From NCBI RefSeq assembly GCF_014203955.1, contig NZ_JACHKA010000001.1:558001-622000 (forward strand): a stretch of 64,000 bases of DNA, written 5' to 3'. The notes under the pieces were generated by a model. The model was not told the origin of the DNA, ran no database searches, and saw nothing but the letters and a program-made list of their open reading frames with translations. Position 1 is the first letter of the stretch. Each line of letters starts with the position of its first letter. The position numbers and the translations under genes were made by a program. Shown here piece by piece: positions 17,530 to 29,049 of this stretch. This DNA is from Sphingobium lignivorans. Lineage in GTDB: Bacteria > Pseudomonadota > Alphaproteobacteria > Sphingomonadales > Sphingomonadaceae.

Positions 17530-18030
17530 GTGTCGTCGGCGGTTTTCATGGGCAACGGAGCAAGCGCCCTGGATGGGAAGGGGCGCTTTGCGCTGCCTAT
17601 TTCCTTCCGCTCCGTGCTCAACGCCCATAGCGACGAGCCCGGATCGATGCTTGTTCGTGCCGAACCGCGCCGCAAGTGCATCACGCTGTTCGGGAGCAAG
17701 CAGGTCGATTTCTTTCAGGCAAAGGCTGACGAAACCGCGCAGATCGCCCTGACACGCGGTGACGATTTCGACCCCGATCAGGCTGCCGTGGACTTCTGGA
17801 GCACCATCAAGTCCGTGACGATCGACTCGGGCGGGCGCTTCACCCTGCCGCCCGCTTTCCGCCGCCTTTACGGCATCACCGACGGCGTGTTCATCGTCGG
17901 TGGCGGCCGTTTCGCACAGATCTGGGATCCCGAGCGCTATCTCGCGGAGAGCCCCACCAATCCGCTCGCGGTCGAGGAATGCGAGATGTTCCTCGAGGAG
18001 CTTCGTTCCAAGCGGGAGGGTCGCGCATGA
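17530..18030 (+). CDS. mraZ: Transcriptional regulator MraZ
   Basis: 166 residues. First gene of the dcw cluster. MraZ is a DNA-binding protein of AbrB-like fold that represses its own operon. Two MraZ repeats are seen: [16 protein letters not shown] near the start and [17 protein letters not shown] in the middle. The GTG at 17530 has GGGAGG about 11 bases upstream. The ATG at 17548 (starting MGNGAS) is the alternative but has no clear ribosome site. Its end overlaps rsmH as ATGA. Confidence 0.93.
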   Translation: MSSAVFMGNGASALDGKGRFALPISFRSVLNAHSDEPGSMLVRAEPRRKCITLFGSKQVDFFQAKADETAQIALTRGDDFDPDQAAVDFWSTIKSVTIDSGGRFTLPPAFRRLYGITDGVFIVGGGRFAQIWDPERYLAESPTNPLAVEECEMFLEELRSKREGRA

Positions 18031-19007
18031 GTGCGGCATCCCCCGCGAACCCGCCGGCCGCGCAGCACCGCCCCGTGCTGCTCGATGAAGTGCTCGACGC
18101 GCTCGCCATTGCCCCTGGCGAGTGGCATGTCGATGGCACTTTCGGTGCCGGCGGGTACAGTTCGGCGATGGCGGGGCGCGGCGCGCGCGTCTTCGCCATC
18201 GATCAGGACCCGGACGCCATTGCGGAAGGCCAGCCCGTCATCGCCGCGAGCGAGGGCGCGATCCGGCTGGTGCAGGGCAATTTCGGCGAGATGGACCGGC
18301 TGCTCGCGCATGAAGGCGTCGATGCCGTGGACGGCGTCACGCTCGATATCGGCGTGTCCTCGATGCAGCTCGACCGGCCCCGGCGCGGCTTCGCCTTCCG
18401 CTTTCCCGATGCCCCTCTGGACATGCGGATGAACCAGTCCGGCGAGACCGCCGCGGAATTCCTGAACCGGGTGGACGAGACCGTGCTGGCCGACATCCTC
18501 TACACCTATGGCGAGGAGCGCCAGTCGCGCCGGATCGCCCGTGCCATCGTCGCCGCGCGGCCGCTGGCGACCGTCGGCGATCTCGTCGGCGCCGTGCACC
18601 GCGCGATCGGACGGCGGCCCGGGGACAAGACCGATCCGGCGACGCGCACTTTCCAGGCGATCCGCATCCATCTGAACGGCGAGCTCGACGCGCTGGAGCG
18701 CGGGCTGGACGCGGCCGAGGCTGTGCTGAAGCCCGGCGGTCGCCTCGCCATCGTCACGTTCCACAGCCTCGAGGACCGTATCGTCAAGAATTTCCTGCGC
18801 GCGCGCAGTGGCCAGGAAGGCGCCGGTTCGCGCCACCGGCCGGAAGCCCGCGCCGCGCAGGCCCCCACTTTCCGCAAACCCGCCCGCGCCGTGCGCCCGG
18901 GCGAAGCAGAAATCGCCGCCAATCCGCGCGCGCGCTCCGCCACGCTTCGCAGTGCCGTGCGCACCGCAGCCCCCGCCCGCATCTCTCGACAGGGAGCAGA
19001 CTCATGA
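18027..19007 (+). CDS. rsmH: 16S rRNA (cytosine-1402-N4)-methyltransferase
   Basis: 326 residues. Methylates C1402 in the decoding centre of 16S rRNA (also known as MraW). The opening [13 protein letters not shown], the SAM loop [27 protein letters not shown] and the end motif ATLRSAVR are typical. It is coupled to mraZ by ATGA and to ftsL by an overlapping start at 19004. Normal length. Confidence 0.97.
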   Translation: MSAASPANPPAAQHRPVLLDEVLDALAIAPGEWHVDGTFGAGGYSSAMAGRGARVFAIDQDPDAIAEGQPVIAASEGAIRLVQGNFGEMDRLLAHEGVDAVDGVTLDIGVSSMQLDRPRRGFAFRFPDAPLDMRMNQSGETAAEFLNRVDETVLADILYTYGEERQSRRIARAIVAARPLATVGDLVGAVHRAIGRRPGDKTDPATRTFQAIRIHLNGELDALERGLDAAEAVLKPGGRLAIVTFHSLEDRIVKNFLRARSGQEGAGSRHRPEARAAQAPTFRKPARAVRPGEAEIAANPRARSATLRSAVRTAAPARISRQGADS

Positions 19008-19657
19008 TCGCCATCAAGCGCCTGCAAAGCATCATGTGGATTCTCGTCGTCGCGATGGGCGCGCTCGCTGCTTATCTGATCAGCCTGCGCGTCGCGACCG
19101 AGCGGAACGCGGTCCATCATCTCATCGACCAGATCCGCTGGACGCGCTCGGAGATTCGCTATCTGGAGGCGGAGTTCGGCGCGCGCGCGAGCCTGCGCCA
19201 GCTCACGGCCTGGAACCAGAACGACCTGCGCCTCTACGTGCCGGGCCCGGGTCAGTATCTGCCCGACGAGCGCGCGCTCGCCAATCTGGAAGGCATGGCG
19301 CCGGTGGGTGACGGCTACGCGCCGCCGCCGGTGATGGTCGCCATGGCGAAACAGGATGAGGCCGCGCCGGTCGAGCTGGCCGCCGCCGCGCCTGCGCCGA
19401 CCCCGGCCGCCGCGCCGCGCAAGCCCAGCACGGAGGTGCGTGCCCCCTCGGAATTCGCGCTGATCCGCACCGCGTCGGCTGCCGAGCCCGTGCCCGGACG
19501 CGTCAACCTCGCCGACACCAGGCCGTTGGCAAAGCGGACCGACAAGGCCGCCGTCCGGCCCGACCCCGCCGCGCGCAAGACAGCACGCCTCGCGCTGCTG
19601 GACGAGAAGCTGCTCGGGGGCACGGCCTTCGCCAGCGGCGAGGGCAAGGTGCGCTGA
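19004..19657 (+). CDS. ftsL: Cell division protein FtsL
   Basis: 217 residues. Bitopic membrane protein of the FtsQLB subcomplex. A short cytoplasmic N-terminus, one span (about 9-28, [20 protein letters not shown]), and a heptad-like helix ([20 protein letters not shown]) fit FtsL. Identification rests mainly on this layout and on its place between rsmH and ftsI. The C-terminal ~120 residues are an Ala/Pro-rich extension longer than the usual ~100-residue FtsL. It overlaps ftsI by one base (TGATG). Confidence 0.85.
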   Translation: MIAIKRLQSIMWILVVAMGALAAYLISLRVATERNAVHHLIDQIRWTRSEIRYLEAEFGARASLRQLTAWNQNDLRLYVPGPGQYLPDERALANLEGMAPVGDGYAPPPVMVAMAKQDEAAPVELAAAAPAPTPAAAPRKPSTEVRAPSEFALIRTASAAEPVPGRVNLADTRPLAKRTDKAAVRPDPAARKTARLALLDEKLLGGTAFASGEGKVR

Positions 19658-21414
19658 TGGCAACCATCCTCGCGCAGCCGGAGCCGCGCCCCAATCACGG
19701 CAAGGCCGTCGATCTCGTCTCCGTTGCGCATGGCCGTCTCATGCTGGTGCTGCTCATCTTCGTGGCGATCACCGGTGTGATGACGGTGCGCATGGCATGG
19801 ATGGGCGTGGATGCCGGCGTGCAGCATGAGCGGTCGATCAGCCCGCTGCCCGTGCCGCGCCGCGCCGACATCGTCGACCGCAACGGCGTCCCGCTGGCGC
19901 GCGACATTGACGGCTATGCGATCGCGGTGCGCCGTGACAGGCTGCTTGGCGACCCCCGCGAGCTGGCCGTGAAGCTGCACGAGATCTTCCCCGACCAGAC
20001 GGTCGGCTATTTCTATAAGAAGCTGACCTCGGGCAGCCAGTGGAACTATCTGCGCACGCGCGCCCTGCCGCGCGAGGTCGCCGCGGTGAATGCGCTGGGC
20101 GAGATCGGCATCGAGTTCCCCCGCGAGCCCGAGCGGCTCTATCCTCAGCGCACGCTCGCGGCGCATCTGGTCGGCTTCGTCGATCGGGACGGACATGGCG
20201 CGATGGGCGTGGAGCGGGCTTTCGACAATCGCCTGCTCGACGCGCAGATGCGCGGCAAGCCGCTCCAGCTCTCCATCGACACGCGCGTGCAGGCGGCGCT
20301 GGAGGACGAGCTGACGCGCGGCATGGAGGACCAGCGGGCGAAAGGCGCGGTCGGCCTCGTGCTCGATTCGCGCAATGGCGAAGTGGTCGCCATGGCCTCC
20401 CTGCCCACATTCAATCCCAACCGGATCGACCCTGTGCCGGCGCCGCCGCCGGTCATGGGCGCCGACGGCAAGCTGCGCCCCGGCCGCATCACCTGCGACA
20501 TGTCGCCGCGCTGCAATCGCGTGGTGCAGGCGCGCTATGAGCTGGGCTCCACCTTCAAGCCGCTCTCCTTCGCCATCGCCATGGACGCGGGCGTGATCGT
20601 GAGCATGACCAAGCGTTATGACGCGACCGCGCCGCTGCCCGTCGGCCGCTTCACCATCAAGGACGATCATCCGCTCGGCCGCTGGCTCACCGTGCCCGAG
20701 GCGCTTGTCCATTCCAGCAATATCGTCACCGCCCGCATCGCCGACGAGATGGGGCAGGCGCCGCTGGAGCGCGCCTATCGCTCGTTGGAGTTCGACCGGC
20801 CCGCCAGCGTCCAGCTGCGCGAGCAGGCCGGCACGCTGTTCCCGGCCAAATGGTATCGCACCACGATCATGACCACCGCTTATGGCCATGGCATCGCGGT
20901 GACGCCGATGCATCTCGCCAGTGCCTATGCCGCGCTGGTCAATGGCGGCATGTGGCATCCCGCCACGGTGATCCGTCGCGCGCCAGGCGAGAAGATCGAT
21001 TCGCGCCGCGTGTTCAGCGAGGCGACCAGCGCACGGATGCGCCAGCTGCTGCGCATGATCGTGCAGACCGGCACCGGCCGCAATGCCGACGCCGCAGGCT
21101 ATCGCGTCGGCGGCAAGACCGGCACGGCCGAGAAGCCCAAGGACGGCGGCTATGCCCGCCGCTCGCTGGTTTCGACCTTTGCCTCCGCCTTCCCGATGGA
21201 AGACCCGCGCTATGTCGTCGTGGTGATGATGGACGAGCCCCAGGGCAGTGCCCGTTATCCCGGCATCCGCACCGCGGCCTATACTGCGGCGCCGGTCGTC
21301 AAGGCGTTCGTCTCACGTGTGGGGCCACTCCTCGGCGTCTATCCCGAAGCCAACCGGGACGTCGACATTTCCGAGTTGATGCCGCTGGTCGAAGGGGACA
21401 AGGAGGCCGAATGA
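19657..21414 (+). CDS. ftsI: Peptidoglycan D,D-transpeptidase FtsI (PBP3)
   Basis: 585 residues. Septum-specific class B penicillin-binding protein. One membrane anchor near 30-46, an N-terminal dimerisation domain (RADIVDRNGVPLARDI) and the transpeptidase domain with all three motifs: STFK (Ser298, Lys301), SSN (353-355) and KTG (487-489). It is coupled to ftsL in front and murE behind, and AGGAGG for murE lies inside its last codons. Confidence 0.97.
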   Translation: MATILAQPEPRPNHGKAVDLVSVAHGRLMLVLLIFVAITGVMTVRMAWMGVDAGVQHERSISPLPVPRRADIVDRNGVPLARDIDGYAIAVRRDRLLGDPRELAVKLHEIFPDQTVGYFYKKLTSGSQWNYLRTRALPREVAAVNALGEIGIEFPREPERLYPQRTLAAHLVGFVDRDGHGAMGVERAFDNRLLDAQMRGKPLQLSIDTRVQAALEDELTRGMEDQRAKGAVGLVLDSRNGEVVAMASLPTFNPNRIDPVPAPPPVMGADGKLRPGRITCDMSPRCNRVVQARYELGSTFKPLSFAIAMDAGVIVSMTKRYDATAPLPVGRFTIKDDHPLGRWLTVPEALVHSSNIVTARIADEMGQAPLERAYRSLEFDRPASVQLREQAGTLFPAKWYRTTIMTTAYGHGIAVTPMHLASAYAALVNGGMWHPATVIRRAPGEKIDSRRVFSEATSARMRQLLRMIVQTGTGRNADAAGYRVGGKTGTAEKPKDGGYARRSLVSTFASAFPMEDPRYVVVVMMDEPQGSARYPGIRTAAYTAAPVVKAFVSRVGPLLGVYPEANRDVDISELMPLVEGDKEAE

Positions 21415-22841
21415 TGCGTCTCTCGACCTTTCTTCCCGACCTCGAGTCCGCTGCGGGCGACGCGGCGGTGAGCGGCTTCGCCATCGACCATCGCAAGGTG
21501 GCGCCCGGCACCATTTTCGGCGCTTTCCGGGGCGCGCGGCTGAATGGCGAGGACTTCATCCCGGCCGCCGTCGCGGCCGGGGCGATCGCGGTCGTCGCGC
21601 GGCCCGAAGCGAAGGTCGAAGGCGCTGTCCACATCGCCGACGAGGATCCGCGCCGCCTGTTCGCCGCGCTCGCCGCGCGTTATTATGCGCCTTATCCCGA
21701 GACGGTGGTGGCGGTGACCGGCACCAACGGCAAGACATCGACGGTGGAACTCACGCGCCAGCTCTGGCGGATGCTCGGGCACAAGTCCGCGTCCATCGGC
21801 ACGCTGGGCGTCACCACCTCGGTCGATCAGGTGTCGACGGGCCTCACCACGCCGGACATCGTGACGTTCCTTTCCAACATGGCTGGCCTCGCCCGGGAAG
21901 GCATCACCCATGTCGCTTATGAGGCATCGAGCCACGGGCTGGCGCAATTCCGCAGCGAGGGCCTGCGCATCGCTGCCGGCGCCTTCACCAATCTGAGCCG
22001 CGATCATCTCGATTATCACGGCACGATGGAGCATTATTTCGCCGCGAAGATGCGCCTGTTCGACGAGGTCGTGGCGCCCGACGGGACGGCAGTGGTCTGG
22101 GCGGACGACGAGCGCTCGGGCGCGGTGGTCGAGCATGCGCGCGCGCGCGGCCTGCGGGTCGTCACTGTCGGCACGAAGGGCGAGACGCTGCGCCTTGCCG
22201 GCCGCACGCCGACCCAGCTCGGCCAGACGCTGCTGATCGAGGCGGAAGGCGCCACGCACAAGGTGGAGCTGCCGCTGATCGGCGCCTATCAGGCCGCCAA
22301 TGCCCTGACCGCCACGGGCCTCGTGCTGGCGACGGGCGGCGCGCTCAGGGACGTGCTGGGCCTGCTCGCGCGGGTGCAGCCGGTGCGCGGGCGGCTGGAA
22401 CGCGCGGTCATCACGCGCGTCGGGGCGCCGGTCTATGTCGATTATGCCCATACGCCCGATGGCCTGCGCGCCGCGATCGAGGCGCTGCGGCCGCACACCC
22501 GGGGGCGGCTCATCACGCTGTTCGGTGCCGGCGGCGACCGGGACGCGGGCAAGCGGCCGCTGATGGGGCGCGTGGCCAGCGAGCTCAGCGACATGGTGAT
22601 CGTGACCGACGACAATCCGCGCAGCGAGGAGCCGCAGGTCATTCGTGCCGCGATCATGGCCGGTGCGCCGGACGCGCGCGAGATCGGCGGACGCCGTGCC
22701 GCCATCGCCGCCGCCATCGCGGAAGCGGGGCCGGACGATATCGTCCTGCTGGCCGGCAAGGGCCATGAGCAGGGGCAGATCATCGGCGACAGGGTGCTGC
22801 CGTTCGACGACGTCACGGTCGCACGGGAATGCGCCGCATGA
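21411..22841 (+). CDS. murE: UDP-MurNAc-tripeptide synthetase (meso-DAP adding)
   Basis: 476 residues. Cytoplasmic Mur ligase adding the third stem amino acid. The ATP loop GTNGKT is at 104-109. The DNPR motif at 401-404 (TDDNPRSEEP) is the known marker for meso-diaminopimelate specificity rather than lysine. The ATG at 21411 has a full AGGAGG 5 bases upstream and overlaps the ftsI stop (ATGA). The end overlaps murF. Confidence 0.97.
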   Translation: MMRLSTFLPDLESAAGDAAVSGFAIDHRKVAPGTIFGAFRGARLNGEDFIPAAVAAGAIAVVARPEAKVEGAVHIADEDPRRLFAALAARYYAPYPETVVAVTGTNGKTSTVELTRQLWRMLGHKSASIGTLGVTTSVDQVSTGLTTPDIVTFLSNMAGLAREGITHVAYEASSHGLAQFRSEGLRIAAGAFTNLSRDHLDYHGTMEHYFAAKMRLFDEVVAPDGTAVVWADDERSGAVVEHARARGLRVVTVGTKGETLRLAGRTPTQLGQTLLIEAEGATHKVELPLIGAYQAANALTATGLVLATGGALRDVLGLLARVQPVRGRLERAVITRVGAPVYVDYAHTPDGLRAAIEALRPHTRGRLITLFGAGGDRDAGKRPLMGRVASELSDMVIVTDDNPRSEEPQVIRAAIMAGAPDAREIGGRRAAIAAAIAEAGPDDIVLLAGKGHEQGQIIGDRVLPFDDVTVARECAA

Positions 22842-24223
22842 CGCCATTGTGGACATCCGAGGCGATCGCCGAAGCGACTGGCGGGACGGCTAACTCGTCC
22901 TTCGACGTGACCGGCGTGGCCTTCGACAGCCGCGAAGTGGCGCCTGGCGACCTTTTCGTCGCGCTGCGGGGCGAGCATGCCGACGGGCATGACTTCATTC
23001 CCATGGCGCTGGCGGCGGGCGCGGGCGGCCTGCTGGTCGAGCGCGAGGTGAACGGCCCCTTCGTCAAGGTGGCGGACGCCGCGCGCGGCCTCGAGGATCT
23101 GGGCCGGGCGTCGCGTCGTCGCACGGGCGCGCGCATCATCGGCGTCACCGGATCGGCCGGCAAGACCGGCACCAAGGAAGCGCTCTACCGTGCCTTCGAC
23201 CGAATGAGCTTCGGCGGCGCGCACCGTTCGCTCAAGAGCTACAACAATCATGTGGGCGTGCCGCTCAGCCTCGCGCGGATGCCGGCGATGACGCGCTACG
23301 GCATCTTCGAGATGGGCATGAACCATGAAGGCGAGCTGCGGGCACTCAGCCGCATGGTTCGCCCGCATGTGGCGATCGTCACGACCATCGCGCCGGCGCA
23401 TATCGAGTATTTCGGCAGCGAGGAGAAGATCGCCGATGCCAAGGCCGAGATCTTCGAGGGGCTGACAAGCGACGGCACTGCCATCATCCCGGCCGATTCC
23501 CCCCATGCCAGCCGGCTCTACAATGTCGCTGCCCGCCATGCCGCGCGGATCGTCACCTTCGGTCTGCGCGCCGGCGCGGACGTGCGCGTGGTGGAGGAGG
23601 CGCCCTCTGCGCGCGGCGGCACGCTGGTGACGGCCCAATTGCGCACCGCGCGCCTCAGCTTCACGGTCGCCATGCCCGGTCGCCACTGGGTGAGCAATGC
23701 GCTGGCGGTGCTGGCAGCCGTGGAGGCGGTCGGCGGCGATCTTGCCCAGGCCGGGCTGGCGCTCGCCGAAATGAACGGCCTGCCGGGGCGCGGCGCACGG
23801 CGCACGCTGCGCACGGCCGATGGCGGCGAAGCGCTGCTGATCGATGAATCCTACAATGCCAACCCCGCCTCCATGGCCGCGACGCTGGCGCAGCTCGGCG
23901 AGGAGCGGGGCGAACGCCGCATCGCCGTGCTGGGCGCAATGAAGGAACTCGGTGCGCTGTCCGAGAGCCTGCATCGGGGCCTCGCCGATGCGGTGCGGGC
24001 GGCCGGCGTCAGCCTCGCCGTGCTGGTGGGTGACGAGATGGCGCCGCTGGCCGATGCGCTGGCCGGCGATGTGCCCGTGGAGCGGGCGAAGGATGTGACG
24101 GACGTGCTCGACTTGCTGCCCGGCCGCCTGCGCGGCGGCGACGTGATCCTCGTCAAGGGGTCGAACAGCATCGGGCTCTCCCGCCTGGTCGACAGGCTCG
24201 CGGCGGAAGAGGTGGCGGCATGA
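22838..24223 (+). CDS. murF: UDP-MurNAc-tripeptide:D-Ala-D-Ala ligase
   Basis: 461 residues. Adds D-Ala-D-Ala to the UDP-MurNAc-tripeptide. The N-terminal [24 protein letters not shown] loop [24 protein letters not shown] and late [11 protein letters not shown] are MurF signatures. The ATG at 22838 makes the ATGA overlap used throughout this cluster. An ATG nine bases earlier (22829) is possible. Coupled to mraY by ATGA. Confidence 0.96.
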   Translation: MTPLWTSEAIAEATGGTANSSFDVTGVAFDSREVAPGDLFVALRGEHADGHDFIPMALAAGAGGLLVEREVNGPFVKVADAARGLEDLGRASRRRTGARIIGVTGSAGKTGTKEALYRAFDRMSFGGAHRSLKSYNNHVGVPLSLARMPAMTRYGIFEMGMNHEGELRALSRMVRPHVAIVTTIAPAHIEYFGSEEKIADAKAEIFEGLTSDGTAIIPADSPHASRLYNVAARHAARIVTFGLRAGADVRVVEEAPSARGGTLVTAQLRTARLSFTVAMPGRHWVSNALAVLAAVEAVGGDLAQAGLALAEMNGLPGRGARRTLRTADGGEALLIDESYNANPASMAATLAQLGEERGERRIAVLGAMKELGALSESLHRGLADAVRAAGVSLAVLVGDEMAPLADALAGDVPVERAKDVTDVLDLLPGRLRGGDVILVKGSNSIGLSRLVDRLAAEEVAA

Positions 24224-25290
24224 TCTACTGGCTTGCCGAGCAGCTCAATTTCCCCGGCGTGCTCAACCTGATCCGCTACCTGACCTTCCGTGCCGGCGCT
24301 GCCATCATCACGGCGCTGCTGATCGGCCTCATCATCGGCCCGCGCTTCATCGGCTGGCTGCGCGTGCGGCAGGGCAAGGGCCAGCCGATCCGCGACGACG
24401 GGCCGCAGACGCATCTCGCCAAGCGCGGCACGCCCACCATGGGCGGGCTGATGATCCTCACCGCGCTGATGCTCTCGGTGCTGTTGTGGATGAACGTGGC
24501 ATCCATCTATCTGTGGGCCTGCCTGCTCGTGACTCTGGGCTTCGGCGCCATCGGCTTCATGGACGATTACGACAAGGTGACCAAGGCGAGCCACAAGGGC
24601 CTTTCCGCCCGCATGCGGCTGCTCGCCGAGTTCGCCATTGCCGGCCTCGCGACCTGGCTGATCGTGCGGCACAACGGCACGATGCTCTATCTGCCCTTCT
24701 GGAGCGGCGGCGCGATCGATCTCGGGCCGCTCTACTATCTCTTCGGCGCGTTCGTGATCGTCTCCTTCGGCAATGCGGTGAACCTGACGGACGGGCTGGA
24801 CGGCCTCGCCTCCATGCCGGTGATCGTCGCCTGCATGGCCTTCATGCTCATCGCCTATCTGGTCGGGCGCGCGGACTATGCCGCCTATCTCGGGATTCCG
24901 CATGTGCCGGGCGCGGGCGATCTGGTCATCCTGTGCGGCGCGATCGTCGGCGCGGGGCTGGCGTTCCTGTGGTTCAACGCGCCGCCGGCGGCCGTGTTCA
25001 TGGGCGACACCGGCAGTCTTGCGCTCGGTGGCACGATCGGGGTGATCGCCGTCGTCGCGCATCACGAGATCGTGCTGGCGGTGATCGGCGGCCTGTTCGT
25101 GATCGAGGCGCTGTCCGTCATCATCCAGGTGTTCTTCTACAAGCGCACCGGCAAGCGCGTGTTCCGCATGGCGCCCATCCACCATCATTTCGAGCAGCTC
25201 GGCTGGGCGGAATCGACTGTCGTCATCCGCTTCTGGATCATCTCCTTCGTGCTCGCGCTGGCGGGCCTCTCCACGCTGAAGCTGCGATGA
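24220..25290 (+). CDS. mraY: Phospho-MurNAc-pentapeptide transferase
   Basis: 356 residues, about ten membrane spans. Transfers phospho-MurNAc-pentapeptide to undecaprenyl phosphate to make lipid I. The catalytic aspartates sit in [10 protein letters not shown] and [22 protein letters not shown] and the HHHFE loop ([13 protein letters not shown]) are intact. Overlaps murF and murD by ATGA. Confidence 0.98.
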   Translation: MIYWLAEQLNFPGVLNLIRYLTFRAGAAIITALLIGLIIGPRFIGWLRVRQGKGQPIRDDGPQTHLAKRGTPTMGGLMILTALMLSVLLWMNVASIYLWACLLVTLGFGAIGFMDDYDKVTKASHKGLSARMRLLAEFAIAGLATWLIVRHNGTMLYLPFWSGGAIDLGPLYYLFGAFVIVSFGNAVNLTDGLDGLASMPVIVACMAFMLIAYLVGRADYAAYLGIPHVPGAGDLVILCGAIVGAGLAFLWFNAPPAAVFMGDTGSLALGGTIGVIAVVAHHEIVLAVIGGLFVIEALSVIIQVFFYKRTGKRVFRMAPIHHHFEQLGWAESTVVIRFWIISFVLALAGLSTLKLR

Positions 25291-26615
25291 TCGTCTCGGA
25301 CGCCTTTGCCGGCAAGCGCTATGCAGTCCTCGGTCTCGCCCGCTCCGGGCTGGCGACGGTGGACGCGCTGGCGGCAAGCGGCGCCTGGGTGATCGCCTGG
25401 GACCAGCGGGAGGACGCGCGCGCGCAGGTCGCCGGCAAGGCCGTGCTGGGCGATCCCATGGAAATGGACCTCAATGGGCTGGACGCGCTGGTCGTTTCGC
25501 CCGGCGTGCCGCTCAATCGCCATCCGGTCACATGCCGGGCGCGCGCGGCCGGCGTGCCGATCATCGGGGATATCGAGCTGTTCGCGCTTGCGCGGCCCAC
25601 TTTGCCGCCGCACCGCGTGGTCGGCATCACCGGCACCAACGGCAAATCGACGACCACCGCGCTCATCCATCATATCGTGCGGGTCGCCGGCCTGCCGACG
25701 CGCATGGGCGGTAATATCGGCCTGCCCATCCTCGCGCAGGATCCGCTCAAGGCGGGCGGGGTCTATGTGCTCGAACTGTCGAGCTACCAGATCGACCTCA
25801 CCTTCACGCTCGACTGCGACGTCGCGGTGCTGCTCAACGTCACGCCCGATCATCTCGATCGCTATGCCGATTTCGATGCCTATGTGGCGTCCAAGGTGCG
25901 TCTGTTCGGGATGCAGTCCCCGGACCATACCGCCATCGTCGCAGTCGACGACGATGTGACGCGCGACGTGGCGGCAGGGCTCCCGCGTGCCCGGCGCGTT
26001 TCGGCGGCATCCGTCGATCCCGCGATGCAGGCCCGCTGGCCCGCCCTGCAGGGACCGCACAATGCGCAGAATGTCGCGGTCGCGGTCATGGTCGCGCAGG
26101 CGCTCGGCATCTCTGACGCCAATGTCGGCGCGGCGCTCGAAAGCTATGCCAGCTTGCCGCACCGCATGCAGCGCGTGGCGGAGATCGACGGCGTGCTCTA
26201 CGTGAACGACAGCAAGGCGACCAATGCCGCCTCGACCGCGCCGGCGCTGGCCGCCTGGCCCGCGATCGGGGGGCGGCCGCGCATCCACTGGATATTGGGC
26301 GGCCTTGCCAAGAGCGAATCGCTGGACGAGTGCGCCGCCGGTTTCCCCAATGTCGCCCATGCCTACACGATCGGCGAGGCCGGGCCGCTGTTCGCCCGGC
26401 TGCTGGGCGAGGCCGATGTCCCCGTGACCGAATGCGAGCTGCTGGTCACTGCCGTTGCGGAAGCGGCTGCTCGCGCGCAGGCTGGTGATGTCGTGCTGCT
26501 ATCGCCGGCCTGCGCATCCTTCGATCAGTTCCGGGATTTCGAGGCGCGCGGGGATGCCTTCGCGGCAGCCGTCGCCGCGCTGGGCGAGAAGACGCCTGCG
26601 GGGGACAGCCGATGA
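25287..26615 (+). CDS. murD: UDP-MurNAc-L-alanine:D-glutamate ligase
   Basis: 442 residues. Second Mur ligase. N-terminal Rossmann segment [20 protein letters not shown] loop [31 protein letters not shown] and NDSKATN are all characteristic. Coupled by ATGA at both ends (mraY, ftsW). Confidence 0.97.
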   Translation: MIVSDAFAGKRYAVLGLARSGLATVDALAASGAWVIAWDQREDARAQVAGKAVLGDPMEMDLNGLDALVVSPGVPLNRHPVTCRARAAGVPIIGDIELFALARPTLPPHRVVGITGTNGKSTTTALIHHIVRVAGLPTRMGGNIGLPILAQDPLKAGGVYVLELSSYQIDLTFTLDCDVAVLLNVTPDHLDRYADFDAYVASKVRLFGMQSPDHTAIVAVDDDVTRDVAAGLPRARRVSAASVDPAMQARWPALQGPHNAQNVAVAVMVAQALGISDANVGAALESYASLPHRMQRVAEIDGVLYVNDSKATNAASTAPALAAWPAIGGRPRIHWILGGLAKSESLDECAAGFPNVAHAYTIGEAGPLFARLLGEADVPVTECELLVTAVAEAAARAQAGDVVLLSPACASFDQFRDFEARGDAFAAAVAALGEKTPAGDSR

Positions 26616-27889
26616 GCGACCAGAGCGACGAGGGTATCACGCTGATCGACGGCGGCGCGCCGCGCCAGCCGCGCTTCGGCCAGCTCGACATGGCGCTGGC
26701 GCCGCTGCGCGCCCGCCCCGGCCGGCCGCTGCCGCGCGAACGCACCGCGCTCGCCATCTGGTTCTGGGAAATCGACCGGGTGCTGCTCGGCCTCATCGTG
26801 GTGCTGATCGCCATTGGCCTGGTGGCCGTGGCGGCCGCTTCCCCGGTCGCCGCCGCGAAGCTCTCCGGCCGCGGCAACGAGCTGACGCCGCTCTATTTCT
26901 TCTATCGCCAGCTCATGTGGATCGGCCTCGGCCTGCCCATCATGGTGGTGATCTCCATGCTGCCCCGCCCGCAGGCGCGCCGGCTGGCGGTGGCGCTGGC
27001 GCTGGTCTTCGCCGCCTTTCTTCTGCTCGTGCCGTTCGTGGGCACGACCGTGAACGGCGCGACGCGCTGGTTCGGCAGCGGCGCCTTCCGCTTCCAGCCC
27101 TCGGAGTTCCTCAAGCCCTTCTTCGTGGTCAGCATCGCCTGGCTGCTTTCCCTGCGCGCGCGCGATCCCTCGCTGCCGGTGATACCACTGACCGGCATGC
27201 TGACCGGCATCGTCGCGCTGCTGCTCATGCGCCAGCCCGATTTCGGCCAGACGGTGATCTTCTGCGCGGTGTGGGCCGGGCTGCTGCTCATCGGCGGCGC
27301 ATCGATGCGCATCATGGCGGGGCTGGGCTGCGTGGGCCTGGGCCTTTTCGTGCTCACTTATCTCTTCTACGAGAATGGCCGCGACCGCATCGACGCGTTC
27401 CTGTTCCCGGTCGCCGATCCTGCCGCGGGGCCCGATCAGGTGCAGCTCGCCCATGCCACCATCACGCGCGGTGGCCTGACCGGCGTTGGCCCGGGCGGCG
27501 GCACGGCCAAGTTCAACCTGCCCGAGGCGCATACCGACTATATCTTCTCCGTGATCGGCGAGGAATTCGGCCTCATCGCCTGCATGGCGATCGCGCTGGT
27601 CTATCTCGCCATCGTGGTGCGCGTCCTGCTGCGGCTGCTGGACGAGGAAGACCCCTTCGTCATTCTCGCGACCGCCGGGCTGGTCATGGTGATGGGCTTC
27701 CAGGCGATCATCAACATGGGCGTCAACATCCATATCTTCCCCTCCAAGGGCATGACGCTGCCCTTCATCAGCTATGGCGGCTCCTCGATGATCGCGCTGT
27801 GCGCCGGGGTGGGCCTGTTGCTGGCATTCACGCGGCGCAATCCGTATATGGCGCGCTCACCTTATGTCGTGACATGGAGCGGCCGATGA
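26612..27889 (+). CDS. ftsW: Lipid II glycosyltransferase FtsW
   Basis: 425 residues. SEDS-family glycan polymerase working with FtsI at the septum. A ~55-residue cytoplasmic N-terminus is followed by about ten membrane spans. Conserved segments: GATRWFGSGAFRFQPSEFLK, RQPDFGQT, GPGGGTAKFNLPEAHTDYIF, IGEEFG, and SYGGSSM near the end. It lies between murD and murG with ATGA overlaps on both sides. Confidence 0.97.
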   Translation: MSDQSDEGITLIDGGAPRQPRFGQLDMALAPLRARPGRPLPRERTALAIWFWEIDRVLLGLIVVLIAIGLVAVAAASPVAAAKLSGRGNELTPLYFFYRQLMWIGLGLPIMVVISMLPRPQARRLAVALALVFAAFLLLVPFVGTTVNGATRWFGSGAFRFQPSEFLKPFFVVSIAWLLSLRARDPSLPVIPLTGMLTGIVALLLMRQPDFGQTVIFCAVWAGLLLIGGASMRIMAGLGCVGLGLFVLTYLFYENGRDRIDAFLFPVADPAAGPDQVQLAHATITRGGLTGVGPGGGTAKFNLPEAHTDYIFSVIGEEFGLIACMAIALVYLAIVVRVLLRLLDEEDPFVILATAGLVMVMGFQAIINMGVNIHIFPSKGMTLPFISYGGSSMIALCAGVGLLLAFTRRNPYMARSPYVVTWSGR

Positions 27890-29049
27890 GCATCTTCCGC
27901 CACTATGTGCTGGCGGCGGGCGGCACCGGGGGGCACATGCTCCCGGCCCATGCCGTCGCCCAGGAACTGATGGCACGCGGCCACCGGGTGGCGCTGGTGA
28001 CGGACGAGCGCGGAACGAGGATTCCCGGCATCTTCGAGGATGTGCAGACGCATGTCCTGCCGGCCGGGCGGATGAGCGGCGGCCCTTCCGGCTGGTGGAA
28101 GGGGTTGAAGGCGATCCGCGAGGGCCGGGCCATGGCGCGCCGCCTCTACGAGACGTTCGAACCCTCCGCGGTTGTCGGCTTCGGGGGCTATCCGGCGCTG
28201 CCCGCCCTGCTGGGCGCCTTTGCCGAGCGCATCCCGACCGTGATCCACGAGCAGAATGCCGTGCTGGGCCGCGTGAACCGGCTGGTCGCGGGCAAGGTGA
28301 ACGCCATCGCGACGGCCTATCCTGAAGTCCGGCGCCTCGCCGGGCGCCACGCCGGCAAGGTGCATCTCGTCGGCAATCCCGTGCGCGAGAGCGTGCTCGC
28401 CCTGCGCGAGGAGCCATTCCCCGTCTTCTCGGACGAAAGCGTGCTGCGCTTGCTGGTGACGGGCGGGAGCCTGGGCGCGAGCATCCTCTCCGATGTGGTG
28501 CCCGCCGGCCTCGCCCTGCTGCCCGTCAGCCTGCGCCGCCGCCTGCAGGTGACGCAGCAGTGCCGGCCGGAGGACATCGAGCGCGTCCGCGCCATTTATG
28601 CGGAGATGGAGATCCCCGCCGATCTCGCCACTTATATCGACGACATGCCGACCAAGCTCGGCTGGTCGCATCTCGTCATCGCGCGGGCCGGCGCCTCGAC
28701 CATCGCGGAACTGACCTGCGCCGGCCGCCCCGCCATCCTCGTGCCGCTGCCTATCGCGACCGACGATCACCAGACCTTCAACGCGCGGGAGCTGGCCAGG
28801 ACCGGCGGCGCCCGGCTCATCCCCCAACCCAAATTCACGCCAGCGGAACTCGCCAAGCAAATGCAGAAACTCGCCATGGAACCCGGCGCCCTCCAGAATG
28901 CAGCCGCGCGCGCCCGTGCCGCCGGTTTTCCCGACGCGGTCAGGGACATGGCCGATCTCATCGAGAGCTTCAGCCCCGCGCCCCAGACGATCGACACGGT
29001 GCGCGTCGAGACCCCGGCGATGCCCGGCCTCGCGGGAGCAGGCGCATGA
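27886..29049 (+). CDS. murG: UDP-GlcNAc:lipid I GlcNAc transferase
   Basis: 387 residues, GT28 family. Converts lipid I to lipid II at the inner face of the membrane. [10 protein letters not shown] at the start, [27 protein letters not shown], and [12 protein letters not shown] with [10 protein letters not shown] are all family hallmarks. The ATG at 27886 overlaps the ftsW stop. The C-terminal ~20 residues after SFSPAP are a variable extension. Confidence 0.97.
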   Translation: MSIFRHYVLAAGGTGGHMLPAHAVAQELMARGHRVALVTDERGTRIPGIFEDVQTHVLPAGRMSGGPSGWWKGLKAIREGRAMARRLYETFEPSAVVGFGGYPALPALLGAFAERIPTVIHEQNAVLGRVNRLVAGKVNAIATAYPEVRRLAGRHAGKVHLVGNPVRESVLALREEPFPVFSDESVLRLLVTGGSLGASILSDVVPAGLALLPVSLRRRLQVTQQCRPEDIERVRAIYAEMEIPADLATYIDDMPTKLGWSHLVIARAGASTIAELTCAGRPAILVPLPIATDDHQTFNARELARTGGARLIPQPKFTPAELAKQMQKLAMEPGALQNAAARARAAGFPDAVRDMADLIESFSPAPQTIDTVRVETPAMPGLAGAGA